Source: Mycolicibacterium iranicum (GTDB lineage Bacteria > Actinomycetota > Actinomycetes > Mycobacteriales > Mycobacteriaceae). Taken from it: 64,000 nucleotides of DNA. The position numbers and the translations under genes are program-made. The DNA is taken from positions 1 through 64,000 of the forward strand of contig NZ_LWCS01000014.1 in the NCBI RefSeq assembly GCF_001650495.1, written 5' to 3'. This document shows positions 1 through 8,149 of this stretch, piece after piece. The stretch's first letter is position 1, and every line of letters starts with the position of its first letter. The notes under the pieces were generated by a model. That model saw nothing but the letters and a program-made list of their open reading frames with translations. It was not told the origin of the DNA and did not search any database.

Positions 1-1035
1 GGTGAGGGCCTGCCCGCTGCGCGGGGACTGCCCTTGCATCGGATCTCTGATGTCGTCGAGGATCGCAGGAAGGTCGACCTTCACCCGCCCCGAATGCAGA
101 GTCTCTCCCAGCCCGATGCGCCGCACTGCCTCGGCCACTGTCGCCGCACCGACGGCGACTTCCGAGGACAGCTGAGGCCACGTCGACAAGGTCTTGCCCA
201 CCTCGAGCAAGGAGGCCTGCATGCGCGGTCGCAACACCGCCGCGTCGATGACCTTCAGCACGTGAGGCACCTTGTCCCTGCTGTTCAGGCTCGCCAGATG
301 GTCGGCGTTCACCTCACCGAGGAGACCGTGGAAGACCGGACGCTGCGGATCTTCGTCGAAGCGTTCGACGTCCAGCAGGCCGCCGCTGCTGGTGGCCATC
401 AACACCGGCAACCGGCGTGCTCGCGCCCCTTCCCGAATCCGCACCTTGACGTCGAGCGAGTCGCATTCCTCGATCACGACGTCAAGGCCGTCGAGGAAGT
501 CGTCGATCGACTCGGCGGTGATGCCTGAACTCAGCACCTGGACCGGGAGATACGGATTCAGCTCGGCGATTCGCCTGGCACACGCGACGGCTTTGTTCAC
601 ACCGAGGTCGAAGACCGAGGCGGGTACCCGGTTGAGGTTTGTCAGTTCCAGGTCGTCGAAGTCGGCAAGTCGCAGTTCTCCGCACAGCCCTTCGGCGGCC
701 AGCGCATGCGCGATCGCATGCCCCACACTGAGCCCCACGACGCCGACGCGCAGGGTCGCGAGGCGTGACAGCTCCTCGTCGGTGATGAGGTAACGATTCC
801 GGTCGAGACGCACGCGCTGGAACACGTCTGGGCCCAACACACGCACGGCAGCCCGACGCCACGGGTAATAGGCCCACAGCGCGGTCAGCGCGTCGCGATC
901 GTCTTCGGGTAAGCGGTCGATGAACTCGATCCGGCCGTCTCCGCGAAGCCGGGCGATCTCGCGCGCATGTGCCGGATCGGCGGCATCGAGCAGCACTGCG
1001 CGGTGGGTGGTTTCGTGCACATCGGCGGCTGTCAT
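1..1035 (-). CDS. ThiF/MoeY-like (Rv1355c-type) protein, 3' end outside window
   Basis: The reading frame stays open from an ATG at 1035 to the left edge (345 codons), so the C-terminus is missing. After about 95 residues there is a ThiF/E1-like nucleotide-binding segment ([19 protein letters not shown]), followed by [15 protein letters not shown], the typical acidic D-x-x-x-x-x-N-x-N-R stretch of ThiF/MoeB/HesA proteins. In M. tuberculosis such a domain sits in the long protein Rv1355c (annotated MoeY), which also has a nitroreductase-like C-terminal half; that part would lie beyond the window. The start codon overlaps the stop of the upstream gene as ATGA, indicating translational coupling. 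ThiF-family proteins adenylate a C-terminal carboxylate or a substrate; the actual substrate here is unknown. Other frames over this stretch are arginine-rich and were rejected. Confidence 0.8.
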   Translation of the reverse strand, partial: MTAADVHETTHRAVLLDAADPAHAREIARLRGDGRIEFIDRLPEDDRDALTALWAYYPWRRAAVRVLGPDVFQRVRLDRNRYLITDEELSRLATLRVGVVGLSVGHAIAHALAAEGLCGELRLADFDDLELTNLNRVPASVFDLGVNKAVACARRIAELNPYLPVQVLSSGITAESIDDFLDGLDVVIEECDSLDVKVRIREGARARRLPVLMATSSGGLLDVERFDEDPQRPVFHGLLGEVNADHLASLNSRDKVPHVLKVIDAAVLRPRMQASLLEVGKTLSTWPQLSSEVAVGAATVAEAVRRIGLGETLHSGRVKVDLPAILDDIRDPMQGQSPRSGQALT

Positions 1036-1865
1036 CGAGTCGCGGTGTCACTCACGGCAGGTGTTGTCCTTGTTCCCATGGCTGCAGACATCTCGCGCTG
1101 TTCGGCGAAGAATTTCGAAACCTGTGCGGGCGCAGCGTGCTTGGCGAAGCTCATACGATCCCACCATGCCAGCTTCGTGTCATATCGGTGATCGGGGTAC
1201 GACGTCGCCGGAATCTTGGATGCCAGCACCCCGCCGGAGGTCAGCCATCGCTTGAGCACATATGACGCCGCGGTGGCAACGATGAACTGGATGTCGAGCA
1301 GGGTCATGGTGTGCAGGGGGGTGCGCGCGATGGCGTTGGTGACTCGGCGGCTCGCCTCCGGATCATCGGTAACCCATGCGGTCTTCATTTCAGCGACGCC
1401 GAAGGGGATACGGTCGGCGACCATCTTGAAGACGGCATCCTGGCCTACCTGTCCATCCCACTCCTTGACGGCATGGCACTCGTCGGCAGAACGGTACGGC
1501 CCCCGCGCGCGGATGCCACCGATCACCTGTCCTGACGCGTCAACGCACGCGGCGAACAGGGCGGTGTCGCGTCCGGCGCGCAGGGCGTCGGGGTCGAGTG
1601 CGGCGGCAACGCCGTGCTTTCGGTAGCTCCGGCAGGCGCCCTCGACGTAGTCCCTCCAGAGGTCGCGCTCGGTGGTGGGGCTCGCGTAGACGATGGTGCA
1701 CTCGATTGCAGGATCCCAGTAGCTCGGGCTCGTCGCCAGGTTTGCGCAATCGGCTGTGGTCGAGCGAAATTCGGGGATGGTCATTACGCGTCCATTCATC
1801 TGCGCCAGCCTTCGAACTCGACTGGACTTCGCGGGGGTACGTGACGTTATCTGCACGCGCGTCAA
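1032..1865 (-). CDS. GNAT-like hypothetical protein (acyl-homoserine-lactone synthase/FeeM-like fold suspected)
   Basis: This reading frame of up to 277 residues ends in a TGA that overlaps the start of the ThiF-like gene. The central part ([13 protein letters not shown]) resembles the core strand and turn of GNAT-type acyltransferases such as autoinducer synthases, but the resemblance is weak and by eye only. The longest frame starts with TTG at 1865; an internal ATG ([14 protein letters not shown], about 22 codons in) is an equally plausible start, and no clear Shine-Dalgarno sequence decides. Its coupling to the MoeY-like gene suggests that both proteins act in one process, perhaps acyl or aminoacyl transfer to a product activated by the ThiF domain. 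That role is inference. Confidence 0.6.
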   Translation of the reverse strand: MTRVQITSRTPAKSSRVRRLAQMNGRVMTIPEFRSTTADCANLATSPSYWDPAIECTIVYASPTTERDLWRDYVEGACRSYRKHGVAAALDPDALRAGRDTALFAACVDASGQVIGGIRARGPYRSADECHAVKEWDGQVGQDAVFKMVADRIPFGVAEMKTAWVTDDPEASRRVTNAIARTPLHTMTLLDIQFIVATAASYVLKRWLTSGGVLASKIPATSYPDHRYDTKLAWWDRMSFAKHAAPAQVSKFFAEQREMSAAMGTRTTPAVSDTATR

Positions 1866-2549
1866 GTATCGCGCTGCAAGTGCCTGTATTACTAGTTATC
1901 GATCGGCGATGTGAGGCCATTACAGAACCTCGCGAGATTGTCGGGAACGCGCATCCCGCGCGAAGACGCTAGATGGGCTATCAATAAGATCGATGTCCCT
2001 GCAGGTCAAAATGCCGAGGCCTGTCTCATAGCGAACAAATGCGTACGGGTTGCCGAGGAATTTTTCGCACGGAGGCTTCGGATTGACGTTGTTACTCCGC
2101 CCCATGTGGCCTGCGCAGGAACCCATTGCCTGATGGCAACAAAGAATCTCGCGCGTCAAATGGTTACCGGCTGGTAACCGAGTTTATCCCTTTATCCAAG
2201 CGGTTCCCGGCGAATTGATTGTGACGTCGATGGCGGTGCCGTGAAATTTGCTGATCTGCGTATGTCCTATCTCGTGTCAATAGGAATGGCTGCTAATTGA
2301 CGCGCGTGGTAGCGCACCGTGAGACTGATAGTTCCTCCCTCGTCATGTTGATTTCACGAAGCGCCGGCGCTTGTGATTACCGCCGCGGGGGAAAGAATGG
2401 CGGAAGGAGGGCGATCGATTGCCATCGCTGGATGGCGCTGCCGCGCACCCGGGACCGAGACGGGGCGTATGGCACAGTGTGCCCGGGATCGGCAGGCGTA
2501 CGGTCAAGCAGGATTCGGTATCGCAGAAAGGCTTCAGAGGAGGCGCGGC
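1866..2549. other. AT-richer intergenic region, no gene supported
   Basis: These 684 bases have visibly lower GC than the flanking genes. Two overlapping short frames (1911-2177 plus and 1920-2159 minus) have no recognisable protein features and no good ribosome binding site. The stretch holds a perfect GGTTACC palindrome at 2162-2179. The real start of the next gene is at 2550, so the in-frame upstream extension from 2373 is not counted as coding. Confidence 0.6.
2162..2179. promoter_or_regulatory. Palindrome GGTTACC-N4-GGTAACC, probable operator
   Basis: The two 7-base arms are perfect reverse complements with a 4-base spacer. It lies in the AT-rich region about 370 bases upstream of the MaoC gene and about 300 bases upstream of the minus-strand pair. 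No U-run follows, so a binding site is more likely than a terminator. Confidence 0.4.
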
Positions 2550-3002
2550 GTGAAGAAGTTCAAGGACCTGGCTGAGTTCGTCTCGGCCGAGGGCACCCAG
2601 CTCGGACCCACGGAGTGGCTGGAAATCACCCAGGATCGGGTCAACCTGTTCGCGGACGCAACGGACGACCATCAGTGGATTCATGTCGATCCTGCGCGCG
2701 CTGCCGATGGACCGTTCGGAGGCACCATTGCGCACGGGCTGCTGACACTGTCCCTGCTCCCGCACTTCACGCATCAGCTTTACTCCGTCGACAACGTCGC
2801 GATGGCGATCAACTACGGCTACAACAAAGTTCGTTTCATCACGCCGGTTCGAGTGGGTGCCAAGTTGCGGGCCAGAGCCGAGATCGCGGCCGTATCGCAA
2901 CTCGACACCGCGGTGCAGGCGACGCTGAGCACCACGGTGGAAATCGAAGGGTCCGAAAAGCCTGCGGCGGTCGCCGAGTCCATCGTCCGGTTCGTCGGCT
3001 GA
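2550..3002 (+). CDS. MaoC-like (R)-specific enoyl-CoA hydratase
   Basis: This 150-residue single hot-dog protein carries the hydratase-2 motif FADATDDHQWIHVDP, with the expected catalytic Asp (about residue 40) and His (residue 45), followed by the conserved FGGTIAHGLLTLSL segment. Proteins of this type hydrate 2-enoyl-CoA esters to (R)-3-hydroxyacyl-CoA. The start is GTG at 2550, preceded by a strong AGAGGAGG at 2536-2543; a longer in-frame extension to 2373 is low-complexity and lacks such a site. It is followed after 90 bases by a separately promoted monooxygenase gene. The length matches the stand-alone MaoC family of about 150 residues. Confidence 0.88.
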   Translation: MKKFKDLAEFVSAEGTQLGPTEWLEITQDRVNLFADATDDHQWIHVDPARAADGPFGGTIAHGLLTLSLLPHFTHQLYSVDNVAMAINYGYNKVRFITPVRVGAKLRARAEIAAVSQLDTAVQATLSTTVEIEGSEKPAAVAESIVRFVG

Positions 3003-3040
3003 CGCCCCGAGTCCGCAGCCGCGACAAGCGTCAGGATCTA

Positions 3041-3069
3041 TTGACGTTCGTCAAAAACGCTCCTACATT
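3041..3069 (+). promoter_or_regulatory. Promoter with TTGACG / 17 bp / TACATT and overlapping inverted repeat
   Basis: A -35 box TTGACG (3041-3046) and a -10 box TACATT (3064-3069) are separated by exactly 17 bases, the optimal sigma-70/SigA geometry. The -35 box is also the left arm of a perfect inverted repeat, TTGACG-TT-CGTCAA (3041-3054), which would let a repressor block RNA polymerase. A Shine-Dalgarno sequence (tgaggag, 3081-3087) and the GTG start at 3093 follow directly. Confidence 0.7.
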
Positions 3070-3092
3070 GCCATTTGGCGTGAGGAGCGACG

Positions 3093-4433
3093 GTGAACCC
3101 AACACACCCACAGGTCGCGGTCATCGGGGCCGGCATCAGCGGCCTCACCGCGGGCAAGATGCTCAAGGACTACGGCGTCCGGTACACGACCTTCGAGACG
3201 TCGGACCGCATCGGCGGCAACTGGGCGTTCGGTAATCCGAACGGGCACAGCAGCGCCTATCGCTCACTGCACATCGACACGTCCAAGGATCGGTTGTCGT
3301 TCAAGGACTATCCGATGCCCGCGCACTATCCGTCGTTCCCGCATCACTCCCAGGTCAAGGCTTACCTCGACGACTATGCCGAGGTCTTCGGGCTCAGGGA
3401 TCACATCGAGTTCGGCAACGGGGTGGTCCACGCGGCCAAGGCGCAGGACGGCAGCTGGCTCATCCGTGATCAGACGGGGGCCGAACGACGCTTCGACCTT
3501 CTCGTCGTCGGCAACGGGCACCATTGGGATCCGCGGTTCCCGGACTTTCCCGGAACCTTTGCCGGCGACTCGATCCACTCGCACTCCTACATCGATCCGA
3601 CAACGCCGCTCCAACTCATCGGTAAGCGGATTCTCGTCGTCGGTATCGGCAACAGCGCCGCCGACATCACGGTCGAATTGTCGTCGAAGGCGCTGCGCAA
3701 CGACGTGACCCTGTCGACCAGATCCTCGGCGTGGATCGTGCCGAAGTACATCGCGGGCAGGCCGGGGGACACGCTGTTTCAGACGTCGCCGTACCTGCCA
3801 CTGTCCTGGCAGCGCAAGGCTGTTCAGTTCATCGCACCGATGCTGGGCACCGATCCGACCATGTACGGGCTGCCCCCGGCTGATCACAAACTCTTCGAGG
3901 CGCATCCGACGCAGTCCGTCGAGCTGCCTCTGCGGCTGGGCTCCGGCGACGTCACACCTAAGCCGAATGTGGCGCGCCTGGACGGTCATACCGTGCACTT
4001 CGTCGACGGCAGCCGCGACGAATTCGACGTCATCGTCTACGCCACCGGCTACAACATCACGTTCCCCTTCTTCGACCCCGACTTCGTCAGCGCCCCCGGA
4101 AACACCCTGCGGCTCTACAAGCGGATGTTCCTGCCCGGCATCGACAACCTCGTGTTCATGGGGTTCGCGCAAGCGGTACCGACACTGTTCCCGTTCGTCG
4201 AATGCCAGGCCCGGCTGCTCGCCGCGTACGCCGTCGGACGGTACGCGCTGCCGTCCGTCGAACAGATGGAGCGGGTCATCGACGCCGACCAACAACTGCA
4301 TGCCGGGCACTGCACGGACCGTCCCCGACATACCCAGCAGGTCGACTACTTCATCTACGAACACGATCTGCGCACGCGCGAGATCCCCGCGGGGCTGAAG
4401 CGGGCGGCCAAGGTTGCCGAGGCGGTGCGATGA
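3093..4433 (+). CDS. Flavin-containing monooxygenase (FMO family)
   Basis: The 446-residue protein has an N-terminal FAD-binding GxGxxG (VAVIGAGISGLTAG), the FMO signature FxGxxxHxxxY (FAGDSIHSHSY) at about residues 154-164, and a second Rossmann motif for NADPH (ILVVGIGNSAAD). It should use NADPH and O2 to oxygenate a soft nucleophile or a ketone in the cytoplasm. The GTG start has a GGAG sequence 6-10 bases upstream. It overlaps the following hydrolase gene by ATGA, so both are made from one mRNA driven by the promoter at 3041-3069. An FMO followed by an esterase-like hydrolase fits Baeyer-Villiger oxidation of a ketone and hydrolysis of the resulting ester, which is inference. Confidence 0.88.
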   Translation: MNPTHPQVAVIGAGISGLTAGKMLKDYGVRYTTFETSDRIGGNWAFGNPNGHSSAYRSLHIDTSKDRLSFKDYPMPAHYPSFPHHSQVKAYLDDYAEVFGLRDHIEFGNGVVHAAKAQDGSWLIRDQTGAERRFDLLVVGNGHHWDPRFPDFPGTFAGDSIHSHSYIDPTTPLQLIGKRILVVGIGNSAADITVELSSKALRNDVTLSTRSSAWIVPKYIAGRPGDTLFQTSPYLPLSWQRKAVQFIAPMLGTDPTMYGLPPADHKLFEAHPTQSVELPLRLGSGDVTPKPNVARLDGHTVHFVDGSRDEFDVIVYATGYNITFPFFDPDFVSAPGNTLRLYKRMFLPGIDNLVFMGFAQAVPTLFPFVECQARLLAAYAVGRYALPSVEQMERVIDADQQLHAGHCTDRPRHTQQVDYFIYEHDLRTREIPAGLKRAAKVAEAVR

Positions 4434-5320
4434 CGTACACCGAGATCGGCTTCTCGAGCGGCGAGGACAGTTGCAGCGCTTGGCATTTCCATGCCCAGGG
4501 GGAGAACCGTCCGGCGGTGGTGATGGCCCACGGCTTCGGCGGCACCAAGGATTCGGGGCTGGAGCCGTTCGCACGACGGTTCGCCGCCGCAGGGTTCGAC
4601 GTGGTCGCCTTCGACTATCGTGGGTTCGGCGCGTCGGAAGGCGCGCCGCGTCAGTCGCTTTCGGTGCGCAAACAGATCGACGACTATCACGCGGCGATCG
4701 CGGCCACCCAGACGCTGCCCGGCGTCGATGCCAGCCGGATCGCCCTGTGGGGTGTGTCGTTCTCCGGTGGTCACGTGCTGCGAGCGGCGGCCGAGCGAGA
4801 CGACGTCGGCGCGGTGGTCGCACTGACGCCGCTGACAAGTGGCATCGCAGTCAGCCGCTCCGCCGCTGGATCGCGCAAGATCGCCACCTCACTGCGCTGG
4901 ACGCTGACCGGTCTCAAGAGCCGGATAGCGGTGGGGCGCGGGAGAGCTCCGACGATGATGCCGTTGGTGTCGCCGGTGGGCGGGTCCGGCGCACTTGCGC
5001 TCGACGGCGCGTACGAGAAGTACACCGCACTCGCCGGCCCGACCTGGCGCAACGAGATCGACAGCTCCATCGGCCTGCAGGTGCTCGGAGTGCACACCAC
5101 AGCAGCAGCCAAGAAGCTCAAGTGCCCGCTGCTTGTGCAGATCGCCGACTTCGACCAGTACGTGCCTGCCGGGGCCGTAGCCGCGACGGCGGCACGTGGG
5201 AGGGCGCAGGTGCATCACTACCCGTGCGACCACTTCGACGTCTGGCCCGGCAACGCGTGGTTCGAGAAGACGGTGACCGATCAGCTCACGTTTCTGACCA
5301 GGACGCTCACCGATCAGTAG
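4430..5320 (+). CDS. Alpha/beta hydrolase
   Basis: This 296-residue alpha/beta hydrolase shows the oxyanion-hole motif HGFGG near residue 34, the nucleophile elbow WGVSFSGG with Ser at about residue 110, an Asp in ADFDQYVP and a C-terminal His in PCDHFDVW. The set forms a complete Ser-Asp-His triad. The ATG at 4430 overlaps the FMO stop codon, indicating translational coupling. It resembles dienelactone-hydrolase/CocE-like esterases. The substrate is probably an ester or lactone made by the upstream monooxygenase. Its 3' end overlaps the convergent SDR gene by 7 bases. Confidence 0.85.
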   Translation: MTYTEIGFSSGEDSCSAWHFHAQGENRPAVVMAHGFGGTKDSGLEPFARRFAAAGFDVVAFDYRGFGASEGAPRQSLSVRKQIDDYHAAIAATQTLPGVDASRIALWGVSFSGGHVLRAAAERDDVGAVVALTPLTSGIAVSRSAAGSRKIATSLRWTLTGLKSRIAVGRGRAPTMMPLVSPVGGSGALALDGAYEKYTALAGPTWRNEIDSSIGLQVLGVHTTAAAKKLKCPLLVQIADFDQYVPAGAVAATAARGRAQVHHYPCDHFDVWPGNAWFEKTVTDQLTFLTRTLTDQ

Positions 5321-6138
5321 TGGGTCGAGCCCTGGTCGACCGAAATCGCGCTTGCCGTGACGAATTTGGACTCGTCGCCGGCCAGCCAGCACACCGCATC
5401 GGCGATGTCCTCCGGTTCGACGGCCCAGGTAGGCAGGAACGGCGTCATCATGTGGGAGAGCTGCGGGTTGGTCTCCATCGCCTTGCCCAGCGCGGCCACC
5501 ATGTCCCCGGTGCCCATGTCGGTGACCACGGGGCCCGGGTGCACGCTGTTGACCCGGATCGAGTGCTTACCCAGTTCGGCGGCGAAGGCGCGCGCCATCC
5601 CCGTCACCGCGTGCTTGCTCGCCGTGTAGTGGATCATGAACGGCTGCAGCTTGATTCCGGCAGCGGAACTGATCAGGATGATCGATCCGCCGCGGCCGCC
5701 GTCGATGATCTTGTGGGCACCCGCCATCACCGAATTCCACGTACCGGTGACGTTGATGTCCATCACGTCACGAAAGTCGTCGGCGGTGATGTCATCCCAG
5801 GCCTGCGGTGCCGAGACCCCGGCGTTGGCGACGATCACGTCGAGCCGGCCCAGCTCGGCCACGCCCGCCTCCACCGTCTCCCGCAGTTGATCACCGTCGC
5901 GCGTGTCGCATGCCGACGCGAGGATTCGACGGCCCGTCGCTTCGACGAGTTTCACTGTTTCCGCGAGATCGTCCGGTGTCGCGGGATCGTAGGGCACGCA
6001 CCGCGGCAGTGGCCCCGCGATGTCGACGGCGATTATGTCGGCGCCCTCGTTGGCCATTCGAACCGCGTGTGCGCGTCCCTGCCCTCGGGCCGCGCCGGTG
6101 ATGAACGCGACCCGCCCTTGAAGTCTTCCCTCACTCAT
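5314..6138 (-). CDS. Mycofactocin-type SDR family oxidoreductase
   Basis: The 274-residue short-chain dehydrogenase has the cofactor motif ITGAARGQGRAHA, the NAG motif (ANAG) and the catalytic Ser plus YxxxK (LISSAAG; HYTASK). A long insertion after the second strand (DIAGPLPRCVPYDPATPDDL, then a further segment up to ACDTRD) is characteristic of the mycofactocin-coupled SDR subfamily, whose bound NAD(H) is recycled by mycofactocin rather than exchanged. It probably oxidises a secondary alcohol to a ketone. Its ATG at 6138 overlaps the stop of the upstream acyl-CoA dehydrogenase, so both form a minus-strand operon starting at the palindrome at 7338. Confidence 0.85.
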   Translation of the reverse strand: MSEGRLQGRVAFITGAARGQGRAHAVRMANEGADIIAVDIAGPLPRCVPYDPATPDDLAETVKLVEATGRRILASACDTRDGDQLRETVEAGVAELGRLDVIVANAGVSAPQAWDDITADDFRDVMDINVTGTWNSVMAGAHKIIDGGRGGSIILISSAAGIKLQPFMIHYTASKHAVTGMARAFAAELGKHSIRVNSVHPGPVVTDMGTGDMVAALGKAMETNPQLSHMMTPFLPTWAVEPEDIADAVCWLAGDESKFVTASAISVDQGSTHY

Positions 6139-7301
6139 TTCTTCTTGGCCGCCTTCACAAGTCCTCCTCCGACGATCAAGCGCTGGATCTCACTGGTGCC
6201 TTCGTAGAGCCGCAGCAGGCGCACGTCGCGATAGATCCGCTCGACCGGCACCTCCCGCATGTAGCCGGCCCCGCCGTGGATCTGGACCGCGAGATCGGCC
6301 ACCGTGCCCACCATCTCGGTGCAGAACAGCTTCGCTGCAGACGGTGCGATGCGTCGGTCCTCACCGGTGATCCACAGCCGCGCAGTGTCTCGGACGAGGG
6401 CGCGACCAGCGAGCACACCTGTCTGCTGATCGGCGAGCATCGCCTGGACGAGCTGGAAGTCGCCGATGGGTGTGCCGCCCTGGGTCGCGGTGGCGGCGTA
6501 GGCCACCGACTCGTCGAGTGCGCGCTGAGCGGTACCGACCGCCAGCGCAGCGATGTGGACGCGGCCGCGGGCCAACGACGTCATCGCCGCGCGATAGCCG
6601 ATGTCCTCGGAGCCGCCGATCAGCGCGGCAGCGGGCACTCGCACATCGGTGAAACTCACGTCCGCGGTCCACGCGCCTTCCTGGCCCATCTTCTTGTCCC
6701 TGGAGCCGACCTTCACGCCAGGCGTGTCGGCCGGGACGAGGAAGACCGCGATTCCGGCACCGTTCTCGTCGGCCGGTCTGCTTCTGGCGAACGTGATGAA
6801 CAGGTCGGCCGTCGGCGCATTGGTGATGTACTGCTTCTGGCCGTTGATGATCCAGTCGGTCCCGTCGAGCGCAGCCTTGGTGCGCAGTCCCGACGGATTC
6901 GAACCCGCGCCCGGCTCGGTCAGGGCGAAGGAAGCGACGACGCCGCCTGAGGCGATCCCCTCCAGCCACCTCGACTTCTGCTCGTCGGTGCCGTATCCGA
7001 CGAGGACCTGGCCGGCGATGCCGTTGTTCGTGCCGAACATCGACCTCAGCGCCAGGGAGGTGTAGCCCAGTTCCATCGCCAGTTCGACATCCTGGGCCAG
7101 GTTCAAACCGAGGCCGCCCCATTCCTGCGGGATCGCGTAACCGAAAAGGCCCATGCCCTTGGCCTGCTCGCGCAGATCCTCGGGGACCTCGTCGTCGCGA
7201 AGGATTTCCTGCTCGCGCGGAACCACCGCGGTACGGACGAAGTGGCGGGTCTGGGCCAGGATCTCCTGGAAATCCTCGTCGCTGACTTCGGCGGTCGTCA
7301 T
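6135..7301 (-). CDS. Acyl-CoA dehydrogenase
   Basis: At 388 residues this is a full-length acyl-CoA dehydrogenase, with the FAD-contact segment FALTEPGAGSN, the middle-domain motif ITNAPTADLFITFA and the C-terminal YEGTSEIQ, whose Glu is the catalytic base that removes the alpha proton. It should convert an acyl-CoA into a 2-enoyl-CoA. The start lies next to the intergenic palindrome at 7338-7358, which it shares with the divergent SDR-thiolase operon. The downstream SDR gene is translationally coupled. Confidence 0.9.
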   Translation of the reverse strand: MTTAEVSDEDFQEILAQTRHFVRTAVVPREQEILRDDEVPEDLREQAKGMGLFGYAIPQEWGGLGLNLAQDVELAMELGYTSLALRSMFGTNNGIAGQVLVGYGTDEQKSRWLEGIASGGVVASFALTEPGAGSNPSGLRTKAALDGTDWIINGQKQYITNAPTADLFITFARSRPADENGAGIAVFLVPADTPGVKVGSRDKKMGQEGAWTADVSFTDVRVPAAALIGGSEDIGYRAAMTSLARGRVHIAALAVGTAQRALDESVAYAATATQGGTPIGDFQLVQAMLADQQTGVLAGRALVRDTARLWITGEDRRIAPSAAKLFCTEMVGTVADLAVQIHGGAGYMREVPVERIYRDVRLLRLYEGTSEIQRLIVGGGLVKAAKKK

Positions 7302-7337
7302 CCGGTCGTGCTCCTAGGGGAGGGAAGTAGAAGCCAA

Positions 7338-7358
7338 TATCGTATATGAAATACGATA
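7338..7358. promoter_or_regulatory. Divergent operator palindrome TATCGTAT-N5-ATACGATA
   Basis: Two perfect 8-base arms flank a 5-base spacer, exactly between the divergent acyl-CoA dehydrogenase (start 7301) and SDR-thiolase (start about 7397-7409) operons. Placement and symmetry point to a transcription-factor site. The GntR/FCD gene at 10558 lies in the right-hand operon and is the natural candidate regulator. Confidence 0.6.
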
Positions 7359-7396
7359 GCGCCCGAACTGTCGGGGTCATTCGAAGAGCGCAAGGA

Positions 7397-8149
7397 ATGG
7401 GTGAAGAGATGGCATTGCTGACGAGCCGGATCGCCGTGGTCACCGGGGCGGCGCAGGGGCTGGGCTTCGCGATCGCACAACGCTTCGTCGACGAAGGTGC
7501 CAAGGTGGTGCTCGGCGACGTGAACTTCGAGGCAACTCAGGCGGCCGCGGACCAACTCGGAGGTGCCGAGGTCGCCCGCGCGGTCCGGTGCGATGTGACC
7601 GACTCCGCCGAGGTGGACGCGCTGATCGCGGACGCGGTCGACGGTTTCGGTGGACTGGACATCATGATCAACAACGCCGGCATCACCCGCGACGCGACGA
7701 TGCGCAAGATGACCGAAGACGACTTCGACCAAGTGATCGCTGTTCACCTGAAGGGCACCTGGAACGGGCTACGGGCCGCGGCCGCGGTCATGCGGGAGAA
7801 CAAGGGCGGCGCGATCGTGAACATGTCCTCGATCTCGGGCAAGGTCGGCATGGTCGGACAGACCAACTACTCGGCCGCCAAAGCGGGCATCGTGGGGATG
7901 ACCAAGGCGGCCTCGAAGGAGCTTGCCTACCTCGGCGTCCGGGTGAACGCGATTCAGCCGGGGCTGATCCGGTCGGCTATGACAGAGGCTATGCCGCAAC
8001 GCATCTGGGACTCCAAGGTGGCTGAGGTTCCGATGGGGCGTGCCGGTGAGCCCGATGAGGTGGCCACCGTCGCACTGTTTCTCGCGTCCGATCTGTCGTC
8101 GTACATGACCGGCACGGTTCTCGAGGTCACCGGCGGACGGCATCTGTGA
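7397..8149 (+). CDS. FabG-like SDR (3-hydroxyacyl-CoA dehydrogenase/3-oxoacyl reductase type)
   Basis: This short-chain dehydrogenase of about 250 residues has [28 protein letters not shown] and the catalytic [10 protein letters not shown] / NYSAAKAG pair, closely matching FabG-type 3-oxoacyl reductases. Two starts are possible: ATG at 7397, or ATG at 7409 ([13 protein letters not shown]), which has a better distance to the AAGGA at 7392-7396. A longer frame back to 7346 would run through the operator and is rejected. The stop overlaps the thiolase start (TGATG). In a beta-oxidation setting it would oxidise the 3-hydroxyacyl-CoA that the thiolase then cleaves. Confidence 0.88.
   Translation: MGEEMALLTSRIAVVTGAAQGLGFAIAQRFVDEGAKVVLGDVNFEATQAAADQLGGAEVARAVRCDVTDSAEVDALIADAVDGFGGLDIMINNAGITRDATMRKMTEDDFDQVIAVHLKGTWNGLRAAAAVMRENKGGAIVNMSSISGKVGMVGQTNYSAAKAGIVGMTKAASKELAYLGVRVNAIQPGLIRSAMTEAMPQRIWDSKVAEVPMGRAGEPDEVATVALFLASDLSSYMTGTVLEVTGGRHL

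Noticed and set aside
1911..2177. Short frames in the AT-rich gap
   Set aside because: No ribosome site, no recognisable motif, and the two candidates overlap on opposite strands.
3264..4838. Long minus-strand open frame opposite the FMO and hydrolase
   Set aside because: The plus-strand genes have full motifs; this frame has none.
4414..6207. Long plus-strand open frame across hydrolase and SDR
   Set aside because: It is a shifted frame of the hydrolase that continues antisense to the SDR, with no domain.
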